This document shows positions 1 through 10,647 of a DNA stretch of 64,000 nucleotides, piece by piece. The translations under genes and the position numbers were made by a program. Source of the DNA: Aquatica leii. Its lineage: Eukaryota; Arthropoda; Insecta; Coleoptera; Lampyridae. Within the stretch, counting starts at the first letter, position 1. Each line of letters opens with the position of its first letter. Where the stretch lies: positions 24,999,533 to 25,063,532 of the forward strand of contig CM069439.1 in assembly GCA_035610365.1 (NCBI GenBank). The letters run 5' to 3'. The notes beneath the pieces were generated by a model. It did not search any database. It was given only the letters and a program-made list of their open reading frames with translations, and had not been told where the DNA came from.

Positions 1-2015
1 ATATCTTACAACGACCTCTTTTTGGTTATGTGTCTGCCAAAACCATTGCTATTGCATTCTGCACATGTCTTGGTAATCCTTGAAGTGTACGTTTTTTGAT
101 ATGTGGTATTACAAATTTAAACCCAAGTTTTTGCAAAAATAATCTCCTTTGGGATATTTTTCCTTTTTCAAAATTTCCAAATTTCGTAGTGTATAGAATA
201 AATGCATTCATGGCAGCAATATCAAAGAAATTAAAAAATAGAACAAAAGGTCGGCGATTTGTATTTCTTCTGCATGAGTATTCCTTCACTATTTTATCGA
301 CGCTGTCCACAGCTCCTTTGCAGCTATTATAGTCCAAGATAACTTGCGGTTTGTAACTGAGGTCTTCTCCGGACAATTCCAAATCTTGGTGTTGCGTTGA
401 AAGTAGCATAACGCTTCTATATTTTTTAGGTACGTAAGATAAAATTGTGTCTTCTCCATATAGAATTTCGCTTGAGTATTCTGCTCGATTTCTTATTGGC
501 AAAAATTCTTTTGGTATTTCTCTACGTGTTTTACGAATTGTTTCGGTCAAGGTTTTTGATTGCTGCAGTAGCTCCTTTGCCAAGTACATAGACGTAAAAA
601 AATTATTTGTGGTAATACCATAACCCTCTCTCAAACCCTCAACCAAATTCAAAACTACCCGCTTCCCTAGAAATGAAATTTTATACTCGTGCATAAAACG
701 ATAAAATTGTGTTTTACCTTGTTCCCGTTCTGGAGCGTTGTCTACCATTCCAGTATATATTTGGAAATTTCAGCAATATCTATTATTAACACCGCATAAA
801 GCCCAGATTTAAATTTTGTATTTATCTGGCTTCGACTTCATATACACTCGAAAGGGACATTTTCCACGGAAAAGAACAAGTTGTTCATCAATACGTACTT
901 CAGCATTAGGGTTATTCGATTTTTTGCAATTTGCAGCGAGAATATCGTGAATGTTACGAATAGCTGCTAATTTATCTGTTGCCCGTCGTTCTTCTTGGGT
1001 GCCCATATTGTCAAATGTATTTCAAAAGGTCTCTCATTCTATTACGAGACATTGCAGCACAAAAAATTGGTCTATGGAGAGACATGTATTTCGTACTCCA
1101 CAGCTCCAATATTGGTTCTTGGTGTGCTTTCGAATCACCAGCTAGAAGCAGTAATCCAAAAAATGCATGTAACTCATCCGCATCGACTGACTTCCACGTA
1201 TCGCCTACAATTCTTCTAGCTCGAATGTTTGTTTCTCTAAGTATTATCTCCATAACGTTTTCCGAGATAAATAAATGGAAAGCATCTAGGCATGTTGAAA
1301 TATGTTCACTGAATTTTGTTAATCCTGTCGGTGTTTTTAAAATATTTCGCTGATTTCGTCTTCTAACATGAGGCTTATCTTTTTTCCATATGGAACCATC
1401 TTTACCCACCAGTATAACTTTATCATTGGGCGAATTATCATCACTGTCATCGTCTTCAGAACTTTCAATCGGGTTTACATCAGATACACTTACTTTTTCA
1501 AATTCGGCATCATTATCGTCAGATAAAATTTCAGCTTCAATTTCATTCAGTAAATTAATATTGCTAGCTATTTCTTCCACTTCACGCTGAGACAAATATT
1601 TTCTAGCCATAATTCAACAACAACTATTTCCAATCAAATGTAATAACACAGCAGGCACACTTTTCAACTGATTCGAACAAACTCACCGAATGTAATGACT
1701 AAAGACGGAATGGTAGTAATCATAATTCAGACAAATAACACGTTGAAACAAGCAGATTTGATGACAAATGCAGACAAAATATTAGAATTACTTTTTAGAA
1801 CGTCGGTTACCAAGTGGGGTCCAATAGGACCCCAACGACAATATTTTTTTTACGTCGAAAAACAAATAACAATTAAAAAATTTGTTATATATTATTAAAC
1901 ATTGTTGAAAGAAACTCAGCTAAAAAAATATTGGGACAGTTGTAAAAAAAACTTAAGAAAAGACAACAAAAACAACACGTTTAGGGTCAAAAAAACCCCA
2001 ATGGTAATCGGAAGG
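1..2015 (-). mobile_element. piggyBac transposon copy A, left part outside window
   Basis: A piggyBac cut-and-paste DNA transposon lies on the reverse strand. Its 5' terminus is at 2015, where the element's outer bases read CCTTCCGATTACCATTGGGG on the reverse strand, directly against TTAA at 2016-2019. TTAA is the universal piggyBac target. The same end recurs in the opposite orientation at 17717 (copy B), which fixes the boundary. Between the terminus and the start codon at 1610 is about 400 bp of untranslated leader, also shared with copy B. The transposase reads leftward and its last domain runs off the window at position 1, so the 3' terminal repeat is not visible. It is non-autonomous because the transposase is broken. 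Confidence 0.93.
26..1610 (-). pseudogene. piggyBac transposase, broken (copy A)
   Basis: This is a DDD-type transposase for TTAA-specific excision and integration. The start at 1610 (MARKYLSQREVEE) is followed by an acidic N-terminal stretch rich in D, E and S, then the dimerisation/DDE region. The first catalytic aspartate is visible in IDEQLVLFRGKCPFR (about 906-862). The second position, expected in the WALCD-V-N motif near 790, reads WALCGV, so the aspartate is lost. The third lies in GAVDSVDKIV. Breaks seen: a frame change near 1006-1011, stops near 809 and 770, and a stop at about 26 after VLADT. Beyond that last stop the frame still reads KRGRCKI, the start of the family's cysteine-rich C-terminal zinc domain, which leaves the window. 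Compared with the usual roughly 580-residue protein, most of the length is represented. Copy B at 18132 shares the N-terminus. Confidence 0.93.
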
Positions 2016-3372
2016 TTAAGCATTAAATGTAGAGTATTTTTGATTAATAAATTTGTTTATTTTTTTACATTAAATAGATATATGCTGAGACACGTGAAAT
2101 GAATCATATTGTATAGTAAACCATTTGTCCGTTAAAACTCAAAATCATTTCAGAAACACAAAAATCATCATCCCAGTTAAAAAATTCAAATGATATAAAC
2201 GCAACAAGTTATATAACCAAAAAATGGTAGAAACGTAAATATTTTAATTTTTACCATAGTATTAAAAAAAATAAAAACTTACATATAAAAATAAATTTCG
2301 GACGTTAAGGTTCACATACTAAAATTTTTTTAATAAAAAAGTATTAGTAGTTATGTGATAAAAACTAAATATAAATAAAAACATTGAAATATTTATAATA
2401 GAAATTTTTTTATAAATTTATATTTCTAGAAAATATAAAATTAATTATTAGGAAGCTACTTTTAAATATTACAAGAAGTAGGTAAAGAGACGTAATCAAC
2501 TCGTAATAACTTTAGCGATAAATGTAAATTAGAAAATTCTATTAGTAGAAAAGTAACAACGCTGCTTTTGTAATTTTTGCAGTATAATCAAGTAAACAAA
2601 TTTTAGGTATCAGTGACTACGTTTTTATGTACAAAAAAGATTTGAGGATAAGTAATTTACAAAAAAATATTTTTGTCGTATTACCCAAGGGGTAACTTTA
2701 ATTACAGTTGTGTTACAGATTTAAGCTTAAACTAAATAATACTAGTGAATTATTTTGTTATTCAGTTACTGAAAAAATTAAATGTGGATAATAACTGCAG
2801 TTAATGATTAATTAAAATTTTATTTGTTTATATTAGTTTCAAAAACAAAATGAAATAAAGCTTTACTGCTAATTAAAAGTTAAATAGTATTTTATGACAC
2901 TGGTGTTAAATCATCTGTTATAAATTATTTGTAAAGTTTTAATTTTGTTTAAATTCTTTAATTAAATAAATTAATAAATAATAGTTTGTTAATTAATAGT
3001 TTAGCTTTATTAAAAGCGGTAATAATGTGTAATTAAATGTTATAATATTATTTTAGAGATGTCAACGATGGATGTATTAAAAGCCTTGTTTTCCGTTTTT
3101 TCGTATTAGCTATTGTTGTACTTTACTACTATTTTTAGTTTTGCAATATTATTTTAGAAAAAAGAATAACGTTTCTACGTATTGTTTTTAGTAATATATG
3201 TTTGTCACAGTAATTTACATATTTATTATTTATAATTTTTTGAAAAACATTAGACTTGCTCACAACTAAAATATAACAAATCATTAGATACAACAAGTAC
3301 ATACTGTAAAATAAAGTTCTGCTTTTAAAAACGCATTTATCGCTACTACTAATATACTTAACATGCTGGTTT

Positions 3373-3543
3373 TTACCCCACAGTCTCTAAAAACTGTAAA
3401 ATATTGTTATATTCAAGATTGAAGAAATTGGTAATTTCCTTGAATGTTACTCCATATGTTCCCGTCTCAATAGTAAGAGAGCGATATAAGTTTATATGTT
3501 CTATAAATCCCGCAGAAATCTTTAGTTGTTTGACAGGCATCAT
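3373..3543 (-). CDS. hypothetical 56-residue ORF, unrecognised
   Basis: A short open frame starts with two methionines (MMPVKQLKISAGF) and ends LQFLETVG before TAA. The composition looks protein-like rather than AT-random: it mixes charged, aromatic and glycine residues in an otherwise stop-dense region. I do not recognise the family. There is no signal peptide, membrane segment or zinc motif. It could be a chance ORF, an exon of an unseen host gene, or a scrap of a transposon protein. Confidence 0.2.
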   Translation of the reverse strand: MMPVKQLKISAGFIEHINLYRSLTIETGTYGVTFKEITNFFNLEYNNILQFLETVG

Positions 3544-4109
3544 TTATCTCATTTAGTTTGCTTGATCGAGTTAATCAGAAACATTCAACAATTCAATAAC
3601 TTATTCTTTTCCACTTATTCGAGACAGCATTAAAATTCGAAAATCGAAAAATTTATTGATTGCATTTATAGCGTCGTTATTTTAATAACAAATTAAAAAT
3701 TTTAGTTTTGTATACTTTAAAATAAATTACGTTGACATTTAGAAATTATTAAATTAAATTATTCAACAATATACAACCTAATTTTAATGACGTTTTATGA
3801 AGTGAATACAACATACAAATATGCTTGCAATTTTTAAAACATGGCAAACAGTAACAATATTATATTTTTATTAATTAATTAAAACTTATTTGTTTTTTTA
3901 CGTATTCAAATTTTAAAGTCGTAGCAAACGCTAAAGTTTTAAAAGATTTCTTAATTCTATAGATGTTCTACAAAATTTTGTTGTATTGTTAGTTATCAGA
4001 TTTCAAAAAACTCACAATCCGTTCTCTTTAAAAATGATTCTTAGTGTGATTGTCTACAACAGACAAGGTAATGAACATTTGACAAAACTTGATGCCAGCG
4101 TGAACCTAT

Positions 4110-4352
4110 GATTATTGAATAAATCGTACAGCTCTTTTTTGTCTTCCGAAAATCGAGATTATACCGACGATCCAGTCAGCAAAACTTTGGCTTCTTGCCA
4201 ACACATTCACCCGAAGTTGCGATTTTGTAACACAGCATTTCTAAAATTGGAAATCCAGTTACGATGTTTTTGCAGAATTATAAAGCGTCCCGATTCTAGA
4301 TATATATTCTGCGGCGCTCCTCTTGTTTACCGTAACTTGATATTTTTCAAAT
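4110..4352 (-). pseudogene. possible LINE reverse-transcriptase C-terminal remnant
   Basis: On the reverse strand one frame contains GRQKRAVRFI, preceded by SFADWIVGIISIF. This resembles the 'LQKRAIR-I' segment after the reverse-transcriptase thumb in CR1/Jockey-class LINEs. Downstream the similarity dissolves into stops and frame changes. This is a weak pattern match over about 25 residues, and the opposite-strand 79-codon ORF at 4115-4354 could instead be the meaningful frame, though it resembles nothing I know. Confidence 0.3.
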
Positions 4353-4568
4353 GAAACAACACTGTTCTATAAACTATGTTTTAAGTGAATTTTATTAACA
4401 GGCTTTTATAAAAAAATTATAAACAAAACACTGTCGATTATTTATACAATTAGTAATAAATATTTTGTATTACAACATATTAGATAGATATTAACAACTA
4501 GCATTTACAAAACGATTTTATAAATGTGTTTTTTGTTGTTTAAGAATTGAGCCTTTAGGGGACCATAT

Positions 4569-4584
4569 GTGTGTGCGCGCGTGT
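4569..4584. repeat. short GT/GC dinucleotide run
   Basis: An alternating purine-pyrimidine run (TG repeats passing into CG repeats), conspicuous in AT-rich surroundings. Such tracts can adopt Z-form DNA. No function is implied. Confidence 0.6.
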
Positions 4585-5213
4585 AAAAGATACTCTGAAA
4601 AGGAAACTAAACTCATTTACGCTTATAGTTATTGAAACTCCTAAAATACGCAATATTCTTTAACTTCTGCATATCTTCTTACAATAAACTCTTAATGACG
4701 GTAAACGAGCTTCATTAAAGCAAATTGGTCGTTTAAGAAGATGTATACCAAACAGAAGTCAATATAATGTTAAATTGGTGTATACACAAATAATAAGACG
4801 TATATATTTTAATTTTAATTGCAAAAACTAAAAAACAGCAAAGTACCAAATAAATTCAATAATAAAAAACGGTTTAAACAAAAACTGTTGAGTGGGTGAA
4901 CACAAAAACTGTCACGTTACACTTTTAAAATTATTTAACTAAATATGTTACCTAATAATGTAATTTTTTTTAATAAATAAATTTTAAATATTTATTACTT
5001 GTAATTAGAATAGTCTTAATAGTACAAAAAATTATCTACATTGTAAAAAAGATTCTTAGTTTGTAGGCTAGCAAAATTTACATAAAACAAAATAATTCAA
5101 AAAAATATATGTTACTACATTTGTTAATGTTTTTATAATTTACGTTTGTGAAGTTTTGTTAAACATGTACAATAAAATTATGTTGTTTAATTAAATAAAC
5201 AGTTTACATTCGC

Positions 5214-5480
5214 GGCGGTTAAAAGTTTTTCTAAAACAAATAACTACACTAGAGGACATGGGGGCGGCGACAACTACGAAAGAAACGACGTCACCTATTT
5301 CAGAGAGAAGTAAAAAATTTTCTTAGTCACTGCGAAAACTTCTGGAATCAATACGTGTAGATATAGAGGTTGCGCCGGCAGATTGATTCATTCATGGTTT
5401 AGTTGTTGATGCGGTCTGGTCAGAGACAAATCAACTGTCACTGAACTGTCAGTTAGTTAAGAAAGTTTCAAATAGTGTAT
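5214..5480. other. less AT-rich patch with several CpGs
   Basis: This patch contains several CG dinucleotides and balanced base composition, unlike its flanks. It includes a short forward ORF (MGAATTTKETTSP, 22 codons from 5258, ending TAG). It might be a first exon or promoter of an undetected host gene, or part of an unrecognised repeat. No splice or start signal is decisive. Confidence 0.25.
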
Positions 5481-6857
5481 GGAAAATCGTGAAAGAAACT
5501 GTAAAAATTCTCTGAGCAGTTCTTGTTATGTTTGTGTATGATATGTTACAAAACTGCAAAAGAAACTTTTAAGTGAATTAATTCAAAGATGTTATGAACA
5601 ATATTTTGGCTTCAAAATAAAAAATCAGAACAAAACATGAGTATTTCATATCATGTCAAAGAAACACAGTGGAACAAAAACAAATATGTTTTAAATGTGT
5701 CATTTTCGAACGATCTGACGTATATTCCTTCTAACGTACTAGTCTTCTTTATATACATTATAGTTAGACATAACTGCGCTAAAATTGGAAACATTAATTT
5801 GGATGCAAAACTCGAGTAGTTTTGTATGCAAACACAAAATTGACATATTTGGCGCTGCTTTTGTTGATATTACAGATTTCTGAGTTACAGATTAGTATAT
5901 TGTCTTACAGTAATCTATAAAGATAGTTTCAGAGATTTGGAAAATACATACGTCCTTTTTTTATTACATGTAAAATAACCTTGAAAGAAAATTATATCTA
6001 TGCACGGTAACACTATGACATTCGGTCTACGTAAACAACTGGTATTTTAAGAAACATAATTATTCCCCTAATAGAAGACAATTTTATAATTGAATGTGCA
6101 GTTTCTAATTTGTACATATTTGTTTATAGTATTCGAGGACAGGCATGTTTAGCTAAGGATGGTCCTTTTATGTCAATATACAGAAATATTCTACATGTTT
6201 CTGTTTATCGACATAATAAAAACACATCTGGGATCTGGTATATTGTAGGTAATGCTGGTATTATTTCTGGCCGAATGCCTGCGTTTTAACTATACAGTGC
6301 ACGCTGCTTAATAGAATCACGTTAGGCCTTGAGGTTTTTGATAACAATAACCGAATGATAACAATATACAAAATTCAGAAAAAATGCTTATTTTATATTG
6401 CAGGATTTTATTCATTCTATATTTTGTTTGTAAACAGAAATAAAGTGTACGAATTATTTTTGCAAACTCAGAGTTTTAAAAATCAAAGCAAGTTAACTAG
6501 TTAAACATTGGTTTGCACGTATGTCGAAACTAATAGCGTGTGTAAGTAGCTTACTTGTGCCGCCATCTTTTGCAATCTTTTAATAACCAAAAGCGGTTTG
6601 AAGCACTCATTGTCTAACTATAATGTATATAAACAAGGGTACTACCTACTTACTTTATCGGATCTCAACGTCATGATACGTGATTTAGGTTTAACCAAAA
6701 AAAAACACAAATTTTGAGATCTCAATTAAAACAATGCACGAATATTTTACATTTCATTCCAAAAATTTCTGTATGGAAGAAACGTAAAAATTCAATTCTT
6801 TTTACCAGTTAGAGTAAGAAATTTGCCACCTCACTAATTTCAACCTAAATTCAGTAA

Positions 6858-7019
6858 TAAAAAAATGTCTGGAAAAATTGAATGCGCGCGTTAAATCACG
6901 GACCGGTTCACAACTTGTTCGCGTCTTTTTAGTACAATAATTTAAAACATGTTCTAAATAAATGGGTTTTAAGCTTCATAATTTTACGCGCGTATTCAAA
7001 TTTTTAGAGCATTTTTTTA
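6858..7019. repeat. foldback (MITE-like) repeat, 38-bp arms
   Basis: The left arm 6858-6895 and right arm 6982-7019 are imperfect inverted repeats sharing TAAAAAAATG, an ATTGAAT/TTGAATA segment and CGCGCGT. They are separated by an 86-bp AT-rich loop. CG-rich blocks inside arms in AT-rich DNA are unusual enough to make chance pairing unlikely. No target duplication is obvious, so the superfamily is open. Confidence 0.55.
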
Positions 7020-7631
7020 GTCCTTAAGGGGTGTTAGTAGCAAAAGGCTCTAAGAGAGTAAGAATATATTAATTTAGTAAAAATATACTAATTGAACATA
7101 TTTCTTAACATATTTCTATTAATACTAATTTTTGCTTAAAAATTATTCTTAACATATTCACTCAGACTCTTTTTATATTTATAAATGTTTTTTTGTATTT
7201 AATTTTATGTGGTAAGTCATATAATTTTAAACATTTGTACAAAAGGGAATTTTCTAGTTTTGACTTTGAAAACTTTGGTAATCTGAAGTCACATCAACTT
7301 CTTGTGTTATGTGAATGTATATCACAGTTACGTATCACTCATTTTGACATGTAATTTGGAAGCAGATCGATAATTATTTTGTAAACCAACAATAACGAAT
7401 TAAAGTATACCCGCCGATTCACACTTAGCCATTGTAAACAATCTAACATAATTGTGATTTTGGTATATTTTGAATAATGTAATATATTCTTCTTAGCCCT
7501 ATTTTGTTTTTTCTGTAAACTTTTGCTATTTTTTTTATTACGTAATTCACATGATTTCTGAAATTTAGATTCAAATCTAAAATACTCCTAAATATTTATT
7601 TTGTTCCACTTGTTCTAATTCTATATTTTCA
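7020..7631. other. AT-rich spacer, nothing seen
   Basis: Stop-dense AT-rich sequence between the foldback and PLE-1, with no ORF, repeat or RNA motif that I can support. Confidence 0.6.
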
Positions 7632-7779
7632 TTTATGATTATAAGCGACTTTTGGCTTAGATCGCGTCGTAGTTAAACACCCAGACTTAGGCTTGGTCCT
7701 AGTCTCTTCTTGAGAGACAAAACAAGAAGTAGAACTTGGCTTTTGCCGTATTGTCGTTCGTGAACTCAAACAAACTGAC
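7632..7779 (-). repeat. PLE-1 left inverted arm
   Basis: Reverse complement of 9739-9886 with scattered differences. The arm ends at GAC 7777-7779, the complement of the GTC that ends the hammerhead-like motif at 9739-9741. Immediately beyond, the two sequences diverge. Confidence 0.9.
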
Positions 7780-7899
7780 AACGCCTTCACGCCTAAGACA
7801 ACTCCGATAGAAGATGTAGTATGTGTAGTAGAAGCTGCTATACGCACTTCATCTAAGGAGATCTCTGAAACTATTCGACGAGATGTTTGCAACATTGTA

Positions 7900-8936
7900 A
7901 AAAAAGTAAAACCGCCACACTCTAATATTAACAGTCATAAGAGAGAAGCAGCTAAGCGGTTACGTGAGAATAAGGACATTTTAGTATTAAGAGCAGATAA
8001 AGGAAACGCTACAGTCGTTATGAACATACAAGATTACGACACAATGACGAACTGACTCTCAGAAGATTGCTACATACGTCTACAGAAAAATCCTTTAAAC
8101 TCCTTATGCACTAAGGTAAACTCTGCCATCAAAAACTCCACTACATAGATATTAACAAGAAACAAACTTTGATTGTCAAAAATCCAGTTATGCCACGAAT
8201 CTACGGTCTTCCCAAGATACACAAAGAAGGAATCCCCTTTTGACCGATAGTGAGCACCATCAATTCACCAACCCAATCGTTATCACGTTATCTAGCTGCA
8301 AAACTCTTGCCGTTGACAAGAAATACAGAACACTCACATTAAAGATTCTACAGACTTTGTATAGAAAATTAAGAACTTAAGTATAACAAAAGAAGATATC
8401 CTAGTCAGCTTTGACGTGGTATTTCTGTTTACTAAAGTCCCGGTCGACGAAGTGTTTCTTTTGCTCAAGGAGAGAATTACTGAAGAAAAAGTTCTGCTCA
8501 TCGAACTCTGCCTTAAAAACACTTATTTCAGTTATAACGACAACTTGTTTAAACAAGTAGAAGGAGCGGCCATGGGGTCACCGCTCTCTCCAGTTATATC
8601 CAATATTTACATGGAATATTTTTAAACTGAAATTATGAAAAATGTAGAGTTAAAACCAAAAACTTTTTGTTGTATGGCCTCATGGCAAAGATAAACTAAA
8701 TCAGCTCTTCCAACATCTAAACTCTGGACATAACAGCATTAAATTTACTATGGAGTTAGAACATAACAGCAGTCTAGCCTGTCTTGATGTACTGGTGATA
8801 AAGAAAAATAACGGAAAATTGGGGCGTTCCGTTTATAGAAAGAAAACGCACACAAACAGATACTTAAACGCCGAATCTCGCCACCATCCAGTACAGAACA
8901 ATACTATTTTGCATACTTTAGCCAAAAGAGCTATAC
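7900..8936 (+). pseudogene. PLE-1 reverse-transcriptase region
   Basis: This is the remains of the PLE reverse transcriptase, which copies element RNA at a nicked target. Visible blocks in order: RADKGNATVVMN (about 7990-8025), the family signature RIYGLPKIHK (about 8199-8228), SFDVVFLFTKVP (8410-8445) for motif A, GAAMGSPLSP with following ISNIYMEYF (8563-8622) for motif B, and LACLDVLV with YRKKTHTNRYL (8770-8860) from the thumb region. The order and spacing match canonical Penelope proteins. It is broken at several places. The endonuclease domain follows at 8937. Confidence 0.85.
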
Positions 8937-9596
8937 GTGTGTCAGATAATGAAACTACAAAAAGAAAAGGAAACATTGTTGGACTTCTTACAACAAAATG
9001 GATATGGGTTCAAAAAGATCCAAAACGCATGGAAAAGAGCAATAAATCCAAAAGTCAAAGAAGACTTATTACTTCCTACTAGCACCGCTTATTTACCATA
9101 CTGTATGGGTTCGACAGACAAAATAAGCAGAGTGCGAAAAAAGCATAATATTAAAACTGTCTTTACGACTAAGGATACCCTAAACACCTGGTTTACTTCT
9201 GCTAAAAACAAACAAGGGGCTCTAAAACATGCCGAAGTTTACAAAATTCCGTGTTCCTGTGTATCTAAGTATATAGAACAAACAGAACGCTACATTGAAG
9301 TTAGAGTAAAAGAGCATATGGCTGACTGCAAACACCGCAAAGTTAATAAATCAGCAGTGGCAGAACACGTGTGGAAGCAAGGACACACGCTGAACTTTGA
9401 CCAAACTAAGGTGTGGGCTAGAACTCCTTTCTACTTTCCCAGAGTAATCTGGGAAGCTGTGGAAATAGAAAAACATCTATGTAATATGAACCGAGAAGAC
9501 GTTTTAAGACTCAGCAAATCTTGGCTACCAGTATTATATCCTCTAAAACAAAAGATCAACCTTCTTGGAAAGGACACAAACACTTACTCCGAGTAA
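8937..9596 (+). pseudogene. PLE-1 GIY-YIG endonuclease domain
   Basis: A 219-codon open frame forms the C-terminal part of the Penelope polyprotein. The first third is a linker (LLDFLQQNGYGFKKI). The endonuclease begins near residue 100 with VYKIPCSCVSKYIEQTER, where YIEQT stands at the YIG position of GIY-YIG and the CSC pair matches the CCHH zinc-like motif typical of PLE endonucleases. It is followed by RVKEHMADCKHRK and SAVAEHVWKQGHTLNF with the conserved AEH. The domain makes the nick that primes reverse transcription. It stays open to TAA at about 9594, while the upstream reverse transcriptase is broken, so no functional product is expected. Confidence 0.88.
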
Positions 9597-9706
9597 TAAC
9601 GAAGTCAGTCAAGCGGTAACGGAAAGATAAAGTCCGTTAATCACGTTAATCGCCCTTGGTATAAATATCGTCATTTACACTTTTTCTTTCAGTGACAATT
9701 ACCACT

Positions 9707-9741
9707 CTGAAGATGCAAGCTGCAATGTCTTGCGAAACGTC
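9707..9741 (+). ncRNA. hammerhead-ribozyme-like motif, PLE-1
   Basis: The order of elements matches a minimal type I hammerhead: CTGAAGA (consensus CTGANGA), stem II GCAAG pairing with CTTGC across a 9-nt loop, then GAAAC, then GTC. One extra T lies between the CTGANGA box and the stem. PLE terminal repeats are known to carry such motifs, and the PLE-2 and PLE-3 ends show the same arrangement. With no room for a stem III loop, a single copy may cleave poorly. Confidence 0.6.
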
Positions 9742-9886
9742 AGTTTGTTTGAGTTCACGAACGACAATACGGCAAAGGCCAAGTTATACTTCTTGTTTTA
9801 GCTCCTAAGAAGAGACTAGGATCAAGTCTAAGTCTGGGTGTTTAACTACGATGCGGTCTAAGCTGAAAGTCGCTTATAATCATAAA
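9739..9886 (+). repeat. PLE-1 right inverted arm
   Basis: Pairs with 7632-7779. The first three bases are GTC of the hammerhead-like motif, so the repeat unit begins where self-cleavage would cut, to within the triplet. Confidence 0.9.
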
Positions 9887-10300
9887 CATAACAACCGCAA
9901 AAGTTACGATTTTATATTCTATATTTTTAATTTTTTTGTTTTGACATTATTATTGGCTATTACCATTGTCTTACTTTTCAACACATTCAATTCTAATTTG
10001 TTAAATTGTAACCGATTTGCAATAATTTATAATTTTGAGCTTAATTGCATAATAGCCAAATGTACATTTTTATTTGTAATTAATACTAGAGTATCATCTG
10101 CAAACCAGCACTTAAGATAAAGTTATAAATCATTAATACAAATTAAAAAGAGCAATGGCTCTAAGACTGATTCTTGTGGTACACCTAAACTATTCTGAAT
10201 TGATACAAATATATAATTTTGGTACGTAGTGGTCTGAGTACGAGATTCCAATTACGTTTCAAACCATTTAAGCTTAGTTCTTCTTATTTGATATTGGTAA
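9887..10300 (-). pseudogene. LINE reverse-transcriptase fragment (CR1/Jockey-like)
   Basis: A short reverse-strand remnant of a non-LTR reverse transcriptase. SIQNSLGVPQESVLEPLLFL (about 10196-10137) followed by ICINDL is the motif B block (family consensus GVPQGSILGPLLFLIYINDL). CWFADDTLVLITNK (about 10112-10068) is catalytic motif C with an intact F-A-D-D. KSKTMVIANNN (near 9970) matches the following K-T-K segment. Both ends are abrupt, against PLE-1 on one side and PLE-2 on the other, and stops interrupt it. It contains motifs B and C only, so it is a relic older than at least one flanking PLE. Confidence 0.75.
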
Positions 10301-10304
10301 AGTT

Positions 10305-10356
10305 TATACTAACATTAGAATGTCTTCCGGGTTTGAACCGTGTCATAGTTACAACC
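10305..10356 (+). repeat. PLE-2 inverted end, 3' side
   Basis: Inverted copy of 12163-12214. It contains CATTAGAATGTCTTCCGGG and ends ACAACC. It lies a few bases beyond the hammerhead-like motif of the same element. Confidence 0.88.
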
Positions 10357-10365
10357 GTAGCTGCC

Positions 10366-10400
10366 AACGTTTAGCCCACTTTCGGAAGGGGCTTCATCAG
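10366..10400 (-). ncRNA. hammerhead-like motif, PLE-2 (degenerate)
   Basis: Read on the reverse strand: CTGATGA, a stem AGCCC/GGGCT around an 11-nt loop, then AAAC and GTT. The G of the usual GAAA box is replaced, and GTT is an acceptable NUH cleavage triplet only by the loose rule, so this copy is probably inactive. Its position relative to the inverted end matches PLE-1 and PLE-3. Confidence 0.5.
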
Positions 10401-10437
10401 GGCGTGACATAAATCGCAAAACTCTAACAAGCAATCG

Positions 10438-10625
10438 AAATCTAACTAAGAACTTCTCAAAAGTTAGGTTATCCACTTGTGAAACAAGCCATAACCTAAA
10501 CTCTGAAAAGGTAAGAAAGAAAACGATAACCTGAAAAAACAAACGAAAATCTAACAAAGAACCACTACCGAGTTAGGTAATCAACTTGTGAACCAAGCCA
10601 GATTCTAAACTCCGTATAAGTGACT
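10438..10625. repeat. direct repeat in PLE-2 3' tail, about 110-bp period
   Basis: The segments 10438-10514 and 10548-10625 are diverged direct repeats. Both carry AATCTAAC-AAGAAC, GTTAGGT, CAACTTGTGAA or its variant, ACAAGCCA and TCTAAACTC in the same order. This is an internal tandem duplication in the non-coding tail. Confidence 0.65.
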
Positions 10626-10647
10626 TAAGAAGAAGTAGTCTCTGTAT

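Larger units (their letters stand above)
2020..6857. other. AT-rich region without a convincing gene
   Basis: Between the piggyBac end and the foldback at 6858 the DNA is very A+T-rich, with frequent stops in all frames. The only items I can point to are a 56-codon reverse-strand ORF (3373-3543), a faint LINE-like remnant (4110-4352), a short CA/CG dinucleotide run (4569-4584) and a less AT-rich patch (5214-5480). I see nothing else supportable. Confidence 0.6.
7632..9886 (+). mobile_element. Penelope-like element PLE-1, broken, with inverted ends
   Basis: A Penelope-like retroelement on the forward strand carries the two family hallmarks: a telomerase-related reverse transcriptase and a C-terminal GIY-YIG endonuclease. 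Inverted arms of 148 bp bracket the body, left 7632-7779 and right 9739-9886, at about nine-tenths identity by eye. PLEs are known to carry terminal repeats ('pseudo-LTRs') in direct or inverted arrangement, so this is a variant of a known habit. The right arm starts at the cleavage triplet of a hammerhead-like motif (9707-9741). The N-terminal domain and parts of the reverse transcriptase are damaged, with several breaks overall, while the endonuclease domain reads open. It meets PLE-2 across a 400-bp LINE scrap. Confidence 0.9.
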
